A stretch of 64,000 nucleotides of DNA, taken from positions 620,001-684,000 of the forward strand of contig NZ_JAFMSX010000001.1 of the NCBI RefSeq assembly GCF_017916425.1, read 5' to 3'. The notes under the pieces are model-generated. The model worked only from the letters and a program-made list of their open reading frames with translations. It ran no database searches and was not told the DNA's origin. The translations under genes and the position numbers were made by a program. The DNA is from Nocardioides sp. SYSU D00065. Its GTDB lineage: Bacteria > Actinomycetota > Actinomycetes > Propionibacteriales > Nocardioidaceae. Of this stretch, positions 17,529 through 26,625 are shown piece by piece (position 1 is the first letter of the stretch; every line of letters starts with the position of its first letter).

Positions 17529-19502
17529 TCAGACGACGCTGAGCGGCAGCAGCTTCTGCCCGGTCGGCCCGACCTGGATCTCGGTGCCCATCTCCGGGCA
17601 CACCCCGCAGTCGTAGCACGGCGTCCAGCGACAGTCCTCGATCTCGATGTCCGCGCCGGCCGCCGCCGCGAGGGCGTCCTCCCAGTCACCCCAGAGCCAG
17701 TCCTTGTCGAGGCCGGAGTCGAGGTGCTCCCACGGCAGGACCTCGTCGTAGTCGCGCTCGCGGGTCGTGTACCAGTCGACGTCCACGCCCGTGCCGGCCA
17801 GCGCGCGCTCGGCGGAGGCCATCCAGCGGTCGAAGGAGAAGTGCTCGCTCCAGCCGTCGAACCGGCCGCCGTCGCGCCACACCTCCTCGATCACGCGACC
17901 CACCCGGCGGTCGCCGCGCGAGAGCAGTCCCTCGACGATGCCGGGCTTGCCGTCGTGGTAGCGGAACCCGATCGCACGGGCGTACTTCTTGTCCTGCCGC
18001 ACGACCTCGCGCAGCAGCCGCAGGCGCTCGTCGGTCGCCTCGTGGTCGAGCTGCGGGGCCCACTGGAACGGGGTGTGCGGCTTGGGCACGAACCCGCCGA
18101 TCGACACCGTGCAGCGGATGTCGTTGCGTCCGGACACCTCGCGGCCCTTGGCGATCACCCGCTTGGCGAGGTCGGCGATGGCGAGCACGTCCTCGTCGGT
18201 CTCCTGCGGCAGGCCGCACATGAAGTAGAGCTTCACCTGCCGCCAGCCGTGGGAGTACGCCGCCGCGACCGTGCGGATGAGGTCCTCCTCGGTGACCATC
18301 TTGTTGATCACCTTGCGCATCCGCTCGGAGCCACCTTCGGGGGCGAACGTCAGCCCCGAGCGCCGGCCGTTGCGGGAGAACTCGTTGGCGAGGGTGATGT
18401 TGAAGGCGTCGACGCGGGTGCTGGGCAGCGACAGGGAGACGTTGGAGCCCTCGTAGCGGTCGGCGAGGCCCTTGGCGACGTCGCCGATCTCGGTGTGGTC
18501 GGCGCTGGACAGCGACAGCAGGCCGACCTCCTCGAAGCCGGACTTGCGGATGCCGTTCTCGACCATGTCGCCGATCGTCTTGATCGACCGCTCGCGCACC
18601 GGCCGGGTGATCATGCCGGCCTGGCAGAACCGGCAGCCGCGGGTGCAGCCTCGGAAGATCTCGACGGAGAACCGCTCGTGGACGGTTTCGGCCAGCGGGA
18701 CCAGCGGGTTCGCCGGGTAGGGCCACTGGTCGAGGTCCATCAGGGTGTGCTTGCGCACGCGGAACGGGATGCCGGGCCGGTTGGGCACGACGGCCTCGAT
18801 CGACCCGTCCTGGGCGTAGGCGACGTCGTAGAACCGCGGCACGTAGATGTTGCCGGTGACCGCGAGCCGCCGCAGGAGCTCCTCGCGCCCGCCCGGCCGG
18901 TCCTCGGCCTTCCACTCGCGCACGACCTCGGAGATCGCGAGGACGACCTCCTCGCCGTCACCGAGCACGGCGGCGTCGATGAAGTCGGCGATCGGCTCGG
19001 GGTTGAAGGCGGCGTGCCCGCCCGCGATCACGACCGGGTGGTCCTCGCCCCGGTCGACCGCGTGCAGCGGGATCCCGGCGAGGTCGAGGGCGTTGAGCAT
19101 GTTGGTGTAGCCGAGCTCGGTGGAGAAGCTGAGCCCGAACAGGTCGAAGGCGGCCACCGGGCGGTGGCTGTCGACGGTGAACTGTGGGATCGGCCCGTGC
19201 TCGTCACCGGTGCGCATCACCTGCTCCATGTCCGGCCACACCGAGTAGGTGCGCTCGGCCAGGATCCAGTCGCGCTCGTTGAGCACCTCGTAGAGGATCT
19301 GCACGCCCTGGTTGGGCAGCCCGACCTCGTAGGCGTCGGGGTACATCAGGGCCCAGCGCACCGTGGGGCCGCCCGTCTCGGAGGCCGCCGCGCAGTCCCA
19401 GTCCTTCACGACGGAGTTGAGCTCGCCGCCGACGTACTGGATCGGCTTCTGCACCGACGGCAGCTTGGCCTCGAGGCGCGAGAAGACCGACGCGACGGAC
19501 AT
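17529..19502 (-). CDS. TIGR03960 family B12-binding/radical SAM protein
   Basis: 657 residues. An N-terminal region with a B12-binding-like fold (WALMYPDAYEVGLPNQGVQILYEVLNE and AGGHAAFNPEP) precedes a radical SAM domain whose cluster motif is CTRGCRFC near residue 285. The C-terminal portion ends with CRWTPCYDCGVC, a cysteine-rich patch that may bind another cluster or metal. This is the TIGR03960 family. Its usual partner is TIGR03936/DUF2344, adjacent or fused, and both usually sit beside rne. Here they are separated by the glycan block. The substrate is unknown; a role in tRNA or rRNA modification is often suggested from neighbours. Confidence 0.9.
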   Translation of the reverse strand: MSVASVFSRLEAKLPSVQKPIQYVGGELNSVVKDWDCAAASETGGPTVRWALMYPDAYEVGLPNQGVQILYEVLNERDWILAERTYSVWPDMEQVMRTGDEHGPIPQFTVDSHRPVAAFDLFGLSFSTELGYTNMLNALDLAGIPLHAVDRGEDHPVVIAGGHAAFNPEPIADFIDAAVLGDGEEVVLAISEVVREWKAEDRPGGREELLRRLAVTGNIYVPRFYDVAYAQDGSIEAVVPNRPGIPFRVRKHTLMDLDQWPYPANPLVPLAETVHERFSVEIFRGCTRGCRFCQAGMITRPVRERSIKTIGDMVENGIRKSGFEEVGLLSLSSADHTEIGDVAKGLADRYEGSNVSLSLPSTRVDAFNITLANEFSRNGRRSGLTFAPEGGSERMRKVINKMVTEEDLIRTVAAAYSHGWRQVKLYFMCGLPQETDEDVLAIADLAKRVIAKGREVSGRNDIRCTVSIGGFVPKPHTPFQWAPQLDHEATDERLRLLREVVRQDKKYARAIGFRYHDGKPGIVEGLLSRGDRRVGRVIEEVWRDGGRFDGWSEHFSFDRWMASAERALAGTGVDVDWYTTRERDYDEVLPWEHLDSGLDKDWLWGDWEDALAAAAGADIEIEDCRWTPCYDCGVCPEMGTEIQVGPTGQKLLPLSVV

Positions 19503-19640
19503 ACGGGGACACCTACCTCGGTGATCGGGCTGGACGGGGAAGAATGACGGACTCGTTGGCCCGCTGCGCGATCATCAAGAGTACGTCGCCACGCCCGGTG
19601 CGGCCTAACCACGACCAGCGGTGTCCAGCAAGGGGGTGCG

Positions 19641-20624
19641 ATGAGCCGGCGCGAGGAGGTGCTGCGCATCGGCGCCACCGTGCTGATCCTCGCCGCCCTG
19701 GTGTTCCTGTTCCTGCGCGACCGGAGTGCGGACGAGCCCGGCGCGGAGCAGCCCGAGCCCACGGTCAGCACCCCGACCGACGCTCCCGAGGTGGTCGAGC
19801 CCTCCGACCCGTCCCCCGAGGTGCCCGACGCACCGGACGCACCCGACACCGTCCCCTCGCCTCCCGAGGGGCTCGCCGAGCTGGTCTGCGAGGAGAACCG
19901 GACGGCCGTGGACCTGCGGGTGATGTCCTTCAACACGCACCGCTCCACCGGCACGCTCGACGCCGTCGCCGGCGAGATCCTCGCGCTGGAGCCGGACGTG
20001 GTGCTGCTGCAGGAGGTGGACCGCAGGATGCTGCGCAGCGGCTCCGTCGACCAGGCCGAGGTGCTGGCCGAGGCGGTCGGCATGGACGGCTCGTTCAGCG
20101 CCAACCTGGTCCGCGGCACCGGTCACTACGGCACCCTCGTCCTGAGCCGCTTCGACATCGTGCAGCAGGGCCGCATCGGGCTCGTGCGCGGCCCCGGCGC
20201 CGAGGCGAGGGGGCTCCAGTGGGTCACGCTGGAGGTGGCGGGCCAGGCGATCCGCGTCTACAACACCCACCTCGAGGCCACCGACGCCGACGTACGCCTC
20301 GCCCAGGCGCGCCAGGTCGCGGGCGTCCTCGCCGAGGACGAGCTGCCGGTCGTCCTCGGCGGCGACCTCAACGCGTGGCCCGCCTCGGCCGCCGTCGCCA
20401 CCATCGCGCGCGAGCTCACCGACACCTGGACCGCCTCCGGCCAGGGCCGCTCGGCCACCAGCAGTGGCGGCCGCAAGATCGACTACCTCTTCGTGCGTGG
20501 GATGCGTCCGCTGCTCAGCCAGGTCGCACCGTCGGGGGTCTCCGACCACCACCGGCTGTGGGCGGACGTGCGGCTGCCGGCCCCGGACACCTGCGACACC
20601 GCGTCGCCGGGACCGGCCGGTTAG
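19641..20624 (+). CDS. Membrane-anchored endonuclease/exonuclease/phosphatase (EEP) family protein
   Basis: 327 residues. One N-terminal helix (about 8-26, VLILAALVFLFL) then a Pro/Glu-rich spacer to about 75, and an EEP fold: VMSFNTHRSTGTLDAV, PDVVLLQEVDRR (catalytic Glu), YGTLVLSRF, YNTHLEATD, VLGGDLNAWP and SDHHRLWADV. All the core metal and catalytic residues of the DNase I-like fold are present. The anchor and spacer place the enzyme outside the cell, so it may act on extracellular DNA, phospholipid or phosphodiester. It lies between divergent TIGR03960 and convergent rodA; its TAG overlaps the rodA TAA (TTAG). Confidence 0.85.
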   Translation: MSRREEVLRIGATVLILAALVFLFLRDRSADEPGAEQPEPTVSTPTDAPEVVEPSDPSPEVPDAPDAPDTVPSPPEGLAELVCEENRTAVDLRVMSFNTHRSTGTLDAVAGEILALEPDVVLLQEVDRRMLRSGSVDQAEVLAEAVGMDGSFSANLVRGTGHYGTLVLSRFDIVQQGRIGLVRGPGAEARGLQWVTLEVAGQAIRVYNTHLEATDADVRLAQARQVAGVLAEDELPVVLGGDLNAWPASAAVATIARELTDTWTASGQGRSATSSGGRKIDYLFVRGMRPLLSQVAPSGVSDHHRLWADVRLPAPDTCDTASPGPAG

Positions 20625-21793
20625 CGTCCGGGGCCGCCCGTCGTGCGGAGATGGATGTTCTGCAGCAGCCCCAGCGCGAGCATGCCGGCGAACAGCGAGC
20701 TGCCGCCGTAGGAGACGAAGGGCAGGGGAACGCCGGTGACCGGCATGATGCCCAGGCACATGCCGATGTTCTGGAACGCCTGGAACCCCCACCAGCAGGC
20801 GATGCCGGCTGCCGCCACCCGCCCGAAGAGGTCGCCGGCGCGCGCCGAGATCGTGAGCGCGCGCCAGATGACCACGGCGAGCAGCAGGATCACCAGACCG
20901 GCACCGACCAGGCCGAGCTCCTCACCGGCGACGGTGAAGATGAAGTCGGTGTGCTGCTCGGGCACGAAGCCCGAGCGGGTCTGGGAGCCGTCGAAGAGCC
21001 CCTGCCCGAAGAGCCCGCCGTTGCCCACGGCGATGCGGGCCTGCTCGGTGTTGTAGCCCGCGCCACGCGGGTCGAGCCCCGGGTTGGTGAAGGCCAGGAA
21101 CCGGTCGACCTGGTAGGGCTTGAGCACTCCCATCGACACCGCGGCGACGGCGCCCACGACGGCACCGAGCGTGAGCCCGCACAGCCACAGCGACCCGGCG
21201 CCGGCGACGGCCACGACGCCGAAGACGGTGGCGGAGAGCACGAGCATGGTCCCGAGGTCGGGCTGCAGCAGGATGAGCACGGCAGGGACGCCGGCGATGG
21301 CGAGCATCGCCACGACCTCCAGGCTGCCCACTCGCCGTCCCCAGCGCCGCTCGGTGCGCTCGGCGACGACCAGCGCCATGCCGACCACCACGGCCAGCTT
21401 GGCGAACTCCGAGGGCTGGATGGACATCCCGCCCAGCTGGAGCCACGAGCGCGACCCGTTGACCGTGCTGCCGGCGACGAGCACGGCCACCAGCCCGCCG
21501 ACGCTGGCGACGTACGCCACCGGCGCGAGGATCCGCACCCACCGGTGGTCGGTGGCCAGCACCGCGACCATAAGCACCAGGCCGATCGCCACGTTGACCA
21601 GCTGCTTGCGCAGGTAGGCGTTGGGGTCGCCGCCGGTCAGGTCGGCGCGCGTCGAGGTGGCCGACCAGACGAGGAGGGTGCCGAGGGTGACCAGCGCCAG
21701 CGCGGCGAGCACCAGCGGCCAGTCGAGGCCGGGGGCGCGCAGGGTGCCGGCGGTCTGCGCGGGCCGCGCCGGGCGGGTGGACAGGACGGTCAT
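20621..21793 (-). CDS. rodA: SEDS-family peptidoglycan glycosyltransferase RodA
   Basis: 390 residues with about ten helices. Typical SEDS sequence includes GGMSIQPSEFAKLAVV, LLILLQPDLGTMLVL-type motif (ILLQPDLGTMLV), YNTEQARIAVGNGGLFGQG and FVPEQHTDFIFTVAGEELG, and PVTGVPLPFVSYGGSS near the end. RodA polymerises glycan strands together with the class B PBP encoded immediately upstream. The ATG at 21793 has GGGGGAG eight bases upstream; a GTG at 21802 overlapping the PBP stop is possible but badly spaced for a ribosome site. Last gene of mreB-mreC-mreD-PBP2-rodA. Confidence 0.95.
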   Translation of the reverse strand: MTVLSTRPARPAQTAGTLRAPGLDWPLVLAALALVTLGTLLVWSATSTRADLTGGDPNAYLRKQLVNVAIGLVLMVAVLATDHRWVRILAPVAYVASVGGLVAVLVAGSTVNGSRSWLQLGGMSIQPSEFAKLAVVVGMALVVAERTERRWGRRVGSLEVVAMLAIAGVPAVLILLQPDLGTMLVLSATVFGVVAVAGAGSLWLCGLTLGAVVGAVAAVSMGVLKPYQVDRFLAFTNPGLDPRGAGYNTEQARIAVGNGGLFGQGLFDGSQTRSGFVPEQHTDFIFTVAGEELGLVGAGLVILLLAVVIWRALTISARAGDLFGRVAAAGIACWWGFQAFQNIGMCLGIMPVTGVPLPFVSYGGSSLFAGMLALGLLQNIHLRTTGGPGR

Positions 21794-21798
21794 CGCGC

Positions 21799-23913
21799 TC
21801 ACTCCCCCGCGGCCGGCGGCATGATCGAGCCGTCCTCGAGGAACTGCGGCAGCCGCGCGGGCGGGACGGTCCCCGGCGTGGCGGCGCGGGCCGGGCGTAC
21901 GGACTCGCCCTCGACCCCGTAGAGCGCCTCCCAGATCGCGCGGATGCCGTCGCCGGTCGATCCCGAGCCGGTGCCGCCCTGGCTGATCATCATGACCACG
22001 ACGTAGTCCTCGTTGTAGGAGGCCACCCAGCCGGTCGACTGCTTGCCGTAGACCTCCGCGGAGCCGGTCTTGGCGCGCACCGTGACCTGGTCGAGCGGGA
22101 AGCCGCCCATCTTCCACGCCATCGTGCCCTGGCGGGTGACCCCCTCGAGCGCTGAGTCGATGTAGTCGAGGAGCCGAGCCGGGACGTCGACGCGACCGGC
22201 CTTGCGGGGCGCGATGCGACGCAGCACCTCGCCGTCGGGGCTGACGAGCGCCTTCGCGACCGTCGGCACCCACAGGGTGCCCCCGTTGGCCAGCGCCGCA
22301 TAGGCACGCGCGAGCTGGAGCGGGGTGACGATCGTGTCGCCCTGCCCGATCGAGAAGTTCACCGCGTCACCGGCGCGGTAGAGGTTGCCCTCGAGGCAGA
22401 ACTCCCGCGCGAACCGGTAGACGAAGTCGCTGGTGTCCGGCGTCTGCGGCCGGCTGCTGAGGTCGCAGTAGTAGTCCTTCTGCGACTCGTAGTAGTCCTG
22501 CTTCCACCGACGGTCGGCGATGCGCCCCGGCGCCTCGCCCGGCAGGTCGATGCCGGTGCGCGAGCCGAAGCCGAACATCTTGGCCGCCTCGACGAGCGGG
22601 TCCCGCGCGTCGACGTCGGCGGGATCGCTGCCCAGGCGCTGCCAGAAGTCGTAGCCGACCCGGTAGAAGAAGGTGTTGCAGGACACCTCGAGGGCCTTGG
22701 CGAAGCCGATGCTGCCGTAGGGCTGGGACTCGTAGTTCTTGAAGACCCGGTTGCCGACCTGGAAGCCCGACGAGCAGTCGAGCCGGCTGTCGACGGTGTA
22801 GCCGTTGATCAGCGCGCCGGCGGTCATGAACGGCTTCCAGGTCGACCCCGGCGCGAACTGTCCCTGCGTGGCACGGGAGAGCAGGGGGGTGCCGGCCGCC
22901 TCGGAGTAGAGCCGGCGCAGCTGCGCCTCGCTGATGCCGCCCGTCCACACGTCCGGGTCGTACGTCGGCTGGCTGGCCATCGCGACGACGCGACCGGTCT
23001 TCGCGTCCAGCACCACCGCCGCACCGGAGTCGGCGACGTAATTGCGGCCGGTGACGTCGTCGAACTGGGTGCGCTGGTAGGCGATGCGCTCGGCGAGCTG
23101 CCGCTCGACCACGGCCTGCACCTTGGCGTCGATCGAGGTGACGAGCGTGTCGCCGGGCGTGCTCTCGACCACCGAGTCGTCGCCGAGCACCCGTCCCATC
23201 GAGTCGACGGCGACGCGCCGATAGCCGGGCAGCCCGCGCAGCCACTCGTCGTACTCCTTCTCGACCCCGGCACGGCCCACGACCGAGGCGCCGTTGAGCG
23301 ATCGGTCGTCGCGCTCCGCGGCGAGGTCGTACTCGTCCTCGGTGATCGGGCTGAGGTAGCCGAGCAGGTGGGCGGCGTTGATGCCGAACGGGCGCGGGTA
23401 GGAGCGGACGTCCTGCTGCTCGGCCAGCACGCCCGGATAGTCCTCCGGCTGCTCGAGCACGCGCAGGGCGACGTCCTTGGGCACGTCCGTGGCGACCGGG
23501 ACGGGCTGGTAGGGCGAGCCGTTCCAGCACACGTCGCGCACGCTGCCGGGGTCGCCGCAGGTGACCAACCGGGCCTCCACGTCCTCCGGCGGCGCGTCCA
23601 CGACCACCGAGACCCGGCGCACGAGCTCGGTGCGCTGGCGCTCCTCGAGCTTGCCCAACACCGTGCGGTCGACGGAGATGACCCACGAGGTGCGGTTGGC
23701 GACCAGCGGGCGGCCCTGGCTGTCGACGATCAGTCCGCGCTGCGGCTGCACCACGATGTCGCGCACCGACTGGTCGGCGGCCTGCGCCTGGTAGGACTCC
23801 CCGCCGATGACCTGCAGGTAGTAGAGCCGGACGAACAGCGTCGCGAACAGCGAGAAGGCGAGGGCCTGCACGACCACGAGGCGCAGCCGGCTCCGGTGGG
23901 CGCCCGGGATCAC
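21799..23913 (-). CDS. mrdA: Class B penicillin-binding protein 2 (elongasome transpeptidase)
   Basis: 704 residues. A single N-terminal helix (about 14-35) is followed by the PBP dimerisation domain (RGLIVDSQGRPLVANR) and the transpeptidase domain with S-T-W-K (Ser near 357), S-C-N (EVSCNTFFY) and K-T-G (RAKTGSAEVYG). It cross-links peptidoglycan in the side wall with RodA and MreC/D. The GTG at 23913 overlaps the mreD stop by four bases (GTGA). The length is close to actinobacterial PBP2 proteins. A pair of cysteines (CGDPGSVRDVC) in the N-terminal domain could form a disulfide outside the membrane. Confidence 0.95.
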   Translation of the reverse strand: MIPGAHRSRLRLVVVQALAFSLFATLFVRLYYLQVIGGESYQAQAADQSVRDIVVQPQRGLIVDSQGRPLVANRTSWVISVDRTVLGKLEERQRTELVRRVSVVVDAPPEDVEARLVTCGDPGSVRDVCWNGSPYQPVPVATDVPKDVALRVLEQPEDYPGVLAEQQDVRSYPRPFGINAAHLLGYLSPITEDEYDLAAERDDRSLNGASVVGRAGVEKEYDEWLRGLPGYRRVAVDSMGRVLGDDSVVESTPGDTLVTSIDAKVQAVVERQLAERIAYQRTQFDDVTGRNYVADSGAAVVLDAKTGRVVAMASQPTYDPDVWTGGISEAQLRRLYSEAAGTPLLSRATQGQFAPGSTWKPFMTAGALINGYTVDSRLDCSSGFQVGNRVFKNYESQPYGSIGFAKALEVSCNTFFYRVGYDFWQRLGSDPADVDARDPLVEAAKMFGFGSRTGIDLPGEAPGRIADRRWKQDYYESQKDYYCDLSSRPQTPDTSDFVYRFAREFCLEGNLYRAGDAVNFSIGQGDTIVTPLQLARAYAALANGGTLWVPTVAKALVSPDGEVLRRIAPRKAGRVDVPARLLDYIDSALEGVTRQGTMAWKMGGFPLDQVTVRAKTGSAEVYGKQSTGWVASYNEDYVVVMMISQGGTGSGSTGDGIRAIWEALYGVEGESVRPARAATPGTVPPARLPQFLEDGSIMPPAAGE

Positions 23914-24422
23914 GGCGCGACCCACTGCGGACTGAGCCTGGCGAAGAGCCTCATCAGCGGCGGCAGCACGAACGGGGTGAGCAGCACGTCCCAGACCACG
24001 GCCACGAGCACCACCTCCAGCAGCCCCGCGATCGACATCGCGGGGTCCGAGAGCAGGACGCCGCTGAGCGCGAAGACGGACGTCGCGACGAACGACGCGG
24101 CGGCGACCGTGCCCACCACGGCCAGGGCGGTCGGCTTGACGTCCTGCCGCACCCGCCCGGCCAGGAACGCCGCGATCGTCAGCGCCAGCGCCCAGCGTCC
24201 GGCGACGTGGTCGGCCGGGGGCGCGAGGTCGAGGGTGAGGCCCGCCGCGAAGCCGAGCAACAGCGCGAACGGCGCCTCGACCGTCAGGGCCGCGGCGACC
24301 ACGACGAGCAGGCACAGGTTGGGGACGATGCCGTGCCAGGCGACGTGCGGGAACAGCGAGACCTGCACGACGAGGGCGAGGACGACGGCCGCCAGCGCGG
24401 CCGCCCAGCGTGCGTAGGTCAC
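23910..24422 (-). CDS. mreD: Rod shape-determining protein MreD
   Basis: 170 residues with five or six hydrophobic helices and few charged residues. This matches the size and topology of MreD, the integral membrane member of the elongasome. Primary sequence of MreD is poorly conserved, so the call leans on position between mreC and PBP2, with four-base overlaps at both ends (the mreC stop overlaps its GTG start at 24422; its own stop overlaps the PBP2 GTG). PxxL-type segments such as IVPNLCLLVVV are consistent with the family. Confidence 0.9.
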   Translation of the reverse strand: MTYARWAAALAAVVLALVVQVSLFPHVAWHGIVPNLCLLVVVAAALTVEAPFALLLGFAAGLTLDLAPPADHVAGRWALALTIAAFLAGRVRQDVKPTALAVVGTVAAASFVATSVFALSGVLLSDPAMSIAGLLEVVLVAVVWDVLLTPFVLPPLMRLFARLSPQWVAP

Positions 24423-25354
24423 CTCAGGCTCCCGTCGGCCTCGATGATGGCGCGGTCGCTGTCGGTGCCGCTGGGCACCATGATGCCGACCACGTCGAGG
24501 GAGGAGAAGTCGACGAACGGCTTGACGACCGCGCGCTGGGTGGCTTCGCGCAGCGAGCTGTAGACCTCTGTGATCGTGCCGATCGGCACGCCCGGGGCGT
24601 AGGGGCCGGTGGTGCTTCCCCAGGTCACGACCGTGTCGTCGCGCGCGGGGACGGATGCGCCGTCGACCAGGCGCAGGTCCAGCCCGGACTCCTGGTCCAG
24701 CGAGCCGCTCCCGGTGACGAAGCCGATCTCCATGCTGGACCCGACGCGGCCACCGACCGTGGAGTCGGGGTCGATCACCAGCAGCACCGTCGCGGTGGTG
24801 CGGGTGACCCGCAGGACCCGGCCGACCAGTCCGTCGTTGTTGACGACCGTCATGTCGGGACCCACGCCGGCCTCCGAGCCGGCGTCGATGGTGACGGTAA
24901 AGCTCTGCGACTGCCGCGAACCGAGCGCCACCACGCGGGCGGGGACGAGCGCCGAGCCCAGGTCGGACGCGGCGGTGGTCAGCCCGTCGTACTGCTCGAG
25001 GCGGTTGCGGTCGAAGCCGGCGAGCTGGACCTCCCCGCGCAGCTCGGCGTTGCTGGCCTCGAGGTCGCGCACCCGGTCGGCGAGGTCGCCCTTGCTGCGG
25101 AACCAGGCCGGCACGGCCGTGAACGGTCGTACGGCGGCGGCCGCGGCGGACTCGGCCGGACCGAACGCCTCCCCCACCACCCGGCGGACCGGCTCCAGCG
25201 GCGAGTCCTCGCCGCCGGAGGCATCGAGCGTGATCAGCGTGGCGCTCGCGAGCAGCAGCGCCACGAGCAGCGAGCGCGGCGCTCGGCGCGACTCGAGCCG
25301 GTCGAGTCCCTTCCAGCGTCGCTCGCGTCCGTCGTGGTTGGACAGCGCACCCAT
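24419..25354 (-). CDS. mreC: Rod shape-determining protein MreC
   Basis: 311 residues: a short basic cytoplasmic tail, one helix (about 25-42), a coiled coil (about 75-105, DLADRVRDLEASNAELRGEV), then a beta-rich region with the MreC signature (TIDAGSEAGVGPDMTVVNNDGLVGRVLRV). MreC lies outside the membrane and links MreB to PBP2. The ATG at 25354 is preceded by GGGAGGAG at good spacing, and longer readings into mreB are rejected. It starts 13 bases after the mreB stop. Confidence 0.95.
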   Translation of the reverse strand: MGALSNHDGRERRWKGLDRLESRRAPRSLLVALLLASATLITLDASGGEDSPLEPVRRVVGEAFGPAESAAAAAVRPFTAVPAWFRSKGDLADRVRDLEASNAELRGEVQLAGFDRNRLEQYDGLTTAASDLGSALVPARVVALGSRQSQSFTVTIDAGSEAGVGPDMTVVNNDGLVGRVLRVTRTTATVLLVIDPDSTVGGRVGSSMEIGFVTGSGSLDQESGLDLRLVDGASVPARDDTVVTWGSTTGPYAPGVPIGTITEVYSSLREATQRAVVKPFVDFSSLDVVGIMVPSGTDSDRAIIEADGSLR

Positions 25355-25367
25355 CAGGCTCCTCCCA

Positions 25368-26396
25368 TCAGAAGCGCCTCGGGTCCGAGACGAGGACCTG
25401 CTGCAGGGCTTCGAACTCCTCCACGCACTTGCCGGCGCCGTAGGCGACCGAGGACAGCGGGTCCTCGGCGACGTGGACGGGCATGCCCGTCTCGTGGCGC
25501 AGGCGCTCGTCGAGGCCGCGGAGCATGGCACCGCCACCCGTGAGCACGATGCCGCGATCCATGATGTCGCCGGCCAGCTCCGGAGGCGTCTGGTCGAGCG
25601 TGGCCCGCACGGCGTCGACGATGTCGTGGATCGGCTCCTCGAGTGCCTGGCGCAGCTCGGAGCTGGAGACCACGACGGTGCGCGGCAGGCCGGAGACCAT
25701 GTCGCGGCCTCGGATCTCGGCGTCCGGCTCGCTGGGGAGCGGGAAGGCCGACCCGAGGGTCATCTTCATCTCCTCGGCGGTGCGCTCCCCCAGCATGAGG
25801 GAGTACTCCTTCTTCATCCAGGCGATGATCGCCTGGTCGAGGTCGTCGCCGGCGGTGCGGACCGACAGGCTCGTGACGATGCCGCCCAGGCTGATCACGG
25901 CGACCTCGGTGGTGCCGCCGCCGACGTCGACGACCATGTTGCCGGTGGCCTCGTGCACCGGCAGGCCGGCGCCGATCGCGGCGGCCATCGGCTCCTCCAC
26001 GATGTAGACGCGCCGGGCGCCGGCCTGGTAGCCGGCCTCCTTGACGGCGCGCTGCTCGACCGCGGTGATGCCGCTGGGCACGCAGATGACCATGCGGGGC
26101 TTGGCGAAGTAGCGGCGCCGGTGCACCTGGTGGATGAAGTAGCGCAGCATCTGCTCGGTCGCCTCGAAGTCGGCGATCACGCCGTCCTTCAACGGGCGGA
26201 TGGCGGCGATGTTGTCGGGGGTCCGGCCGATCATCCGCTTGGCCTCGTGGCCCACGGCGAGCACCTCGCCGGTCGTGGTGTTCATCGCGACGACGGACGG
26301 CTCGTCCAGCACGACGCCCTTGCCGCGCACATAGACCAGCGTGTTGGCGGTGCCGAGGTCGACGGCCATGTCTCGGCCGATGAAGCTGTGTGCCAT
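25368..26396 (-). CDS. mreB: Actin-like rod shape protein MreB
   Basis: 342 residues, the normal MreB length. It opens [33 protein letters not shown] (phosphate-1 region of the actin fold), has [16 protein letters not shown] (phosphate 2) and [18 protein letters not shown] (adenosine region). MreB forms membrane-attached filaments that guide side-wall synthesis. The chosen start gives [10 protein letters not shown] as in other actinobacteria; a GTG at 26447 would add an unusual Pro/Ala-rich extension and is thought less likely. First gene of the elongasome operon, preceded by TAACCT (26466-26471) and by 14-bp repeats. Confidence 0.97.
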   Translation of the reverse strand: MAHSFIGRDMAVDLGTANTLVYVRGKGVVLDEPSVVAMNTTTGEVLAVGHEAKRMIGRTPDNIAAIRPLKDGVIADFEATEQMLRYFIHQVHRRRYFAKPRMVICVPSGITAVEQRAVKEAGYQAGARRVYIVEEPMAAAIGAGLPVHEATGNMVVDVGGGTTEVAVISLGGIVTSLSVRTAGDDLDQAIIAWMKKEYSLMLGERTAEEMKMTLGSAFPLPSEPDAEIRGRDMVSGLPRTVVVSSSELRQALEEPIHDIVDAVRATLDQTPPELAGDIMDRGIVLTGGGAMLRGLDERLRHETGMPVHVAEDPLSSVAYGAGKCVEEFEALQQVLVSDPRRF

Positions 26397-26465
26397 TGCC
26401 GCTGCTGCCCCTGCAGGTCGGGTCGTACCGGGAAGAGGGGTCAGCACTCCCGCCGACCCACGCTC

Positions 26466-26471
26466 AGGTTA
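26466..26471 (-). promoter_or_regulatory. Possible -10 element of the mreB operon
   Basis: TAACCT on the minus strand, about 70 bases upstream of the mreB ATG, giving a predicted leader near 60 bases. No clear -35 element is seen. Confidence 0.35.
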
Positions 26472-26526
26472 AGGAGCGCGGGACGGTGTTCGCGGCAGGA
26501 CACGCGCGAGGCGGGTGGGGCCGGCG

Positions 26527-26589
26527 TGAAAGATGCCTCGTGCAGGAGGCCTCGTGAAAGCTGCCTCGCGCGGCGTGAGAGATGCCTCG
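26527..26589 (-). repeat. Four 14-bp repeats upstream of mreB
   Basis: Read on the minus strand the unit CGAGGCAKCTTTCA occurs at 26589-26576 (CTCTCA variant), 26568-26555, 26554-26541 (degenerate) and 26540-26527. The last three are head to tail without gaps. They lie between the ndk end and the mreB promoter. Confidence 0.7.
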
Positions 26590-26594
26590 CTCGC

Positions 26595-26625
26595 CGCGTA
26601 GCCGCGAGCGAGCTCGCGCTACGCG
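26595..26625 (-). terminator. Stem-loop spanning the ndk stop codon
   Basis: CGCGTAGC and GCTACGCG flank an inner CGCGAGC/GCTCGCG stem with a GA loop, an almost continuous 15-bp hairpin with one bulge. The ndk TAG (26619-26621) is inside its 5' arm on the minus strand. There is no U-tract, so it may be a 3'-end stabiliser rather than a full terminator. Confidence 0.5.

Noticed and set aside
23914..24315. Longer reading of PBP2 into mreD
   Set aside because: It runs through the mreD gene in another frame with no PBP-like sequence; the GTG at 23913 overlapping the mreD stop is the natural start.
26397..26447. Longer MreB starting at the GTG at 26447
   Set aside because: It would add a Pro/Ala-rich extension not seen in Mre[11 protein letters not shown] matches the family.
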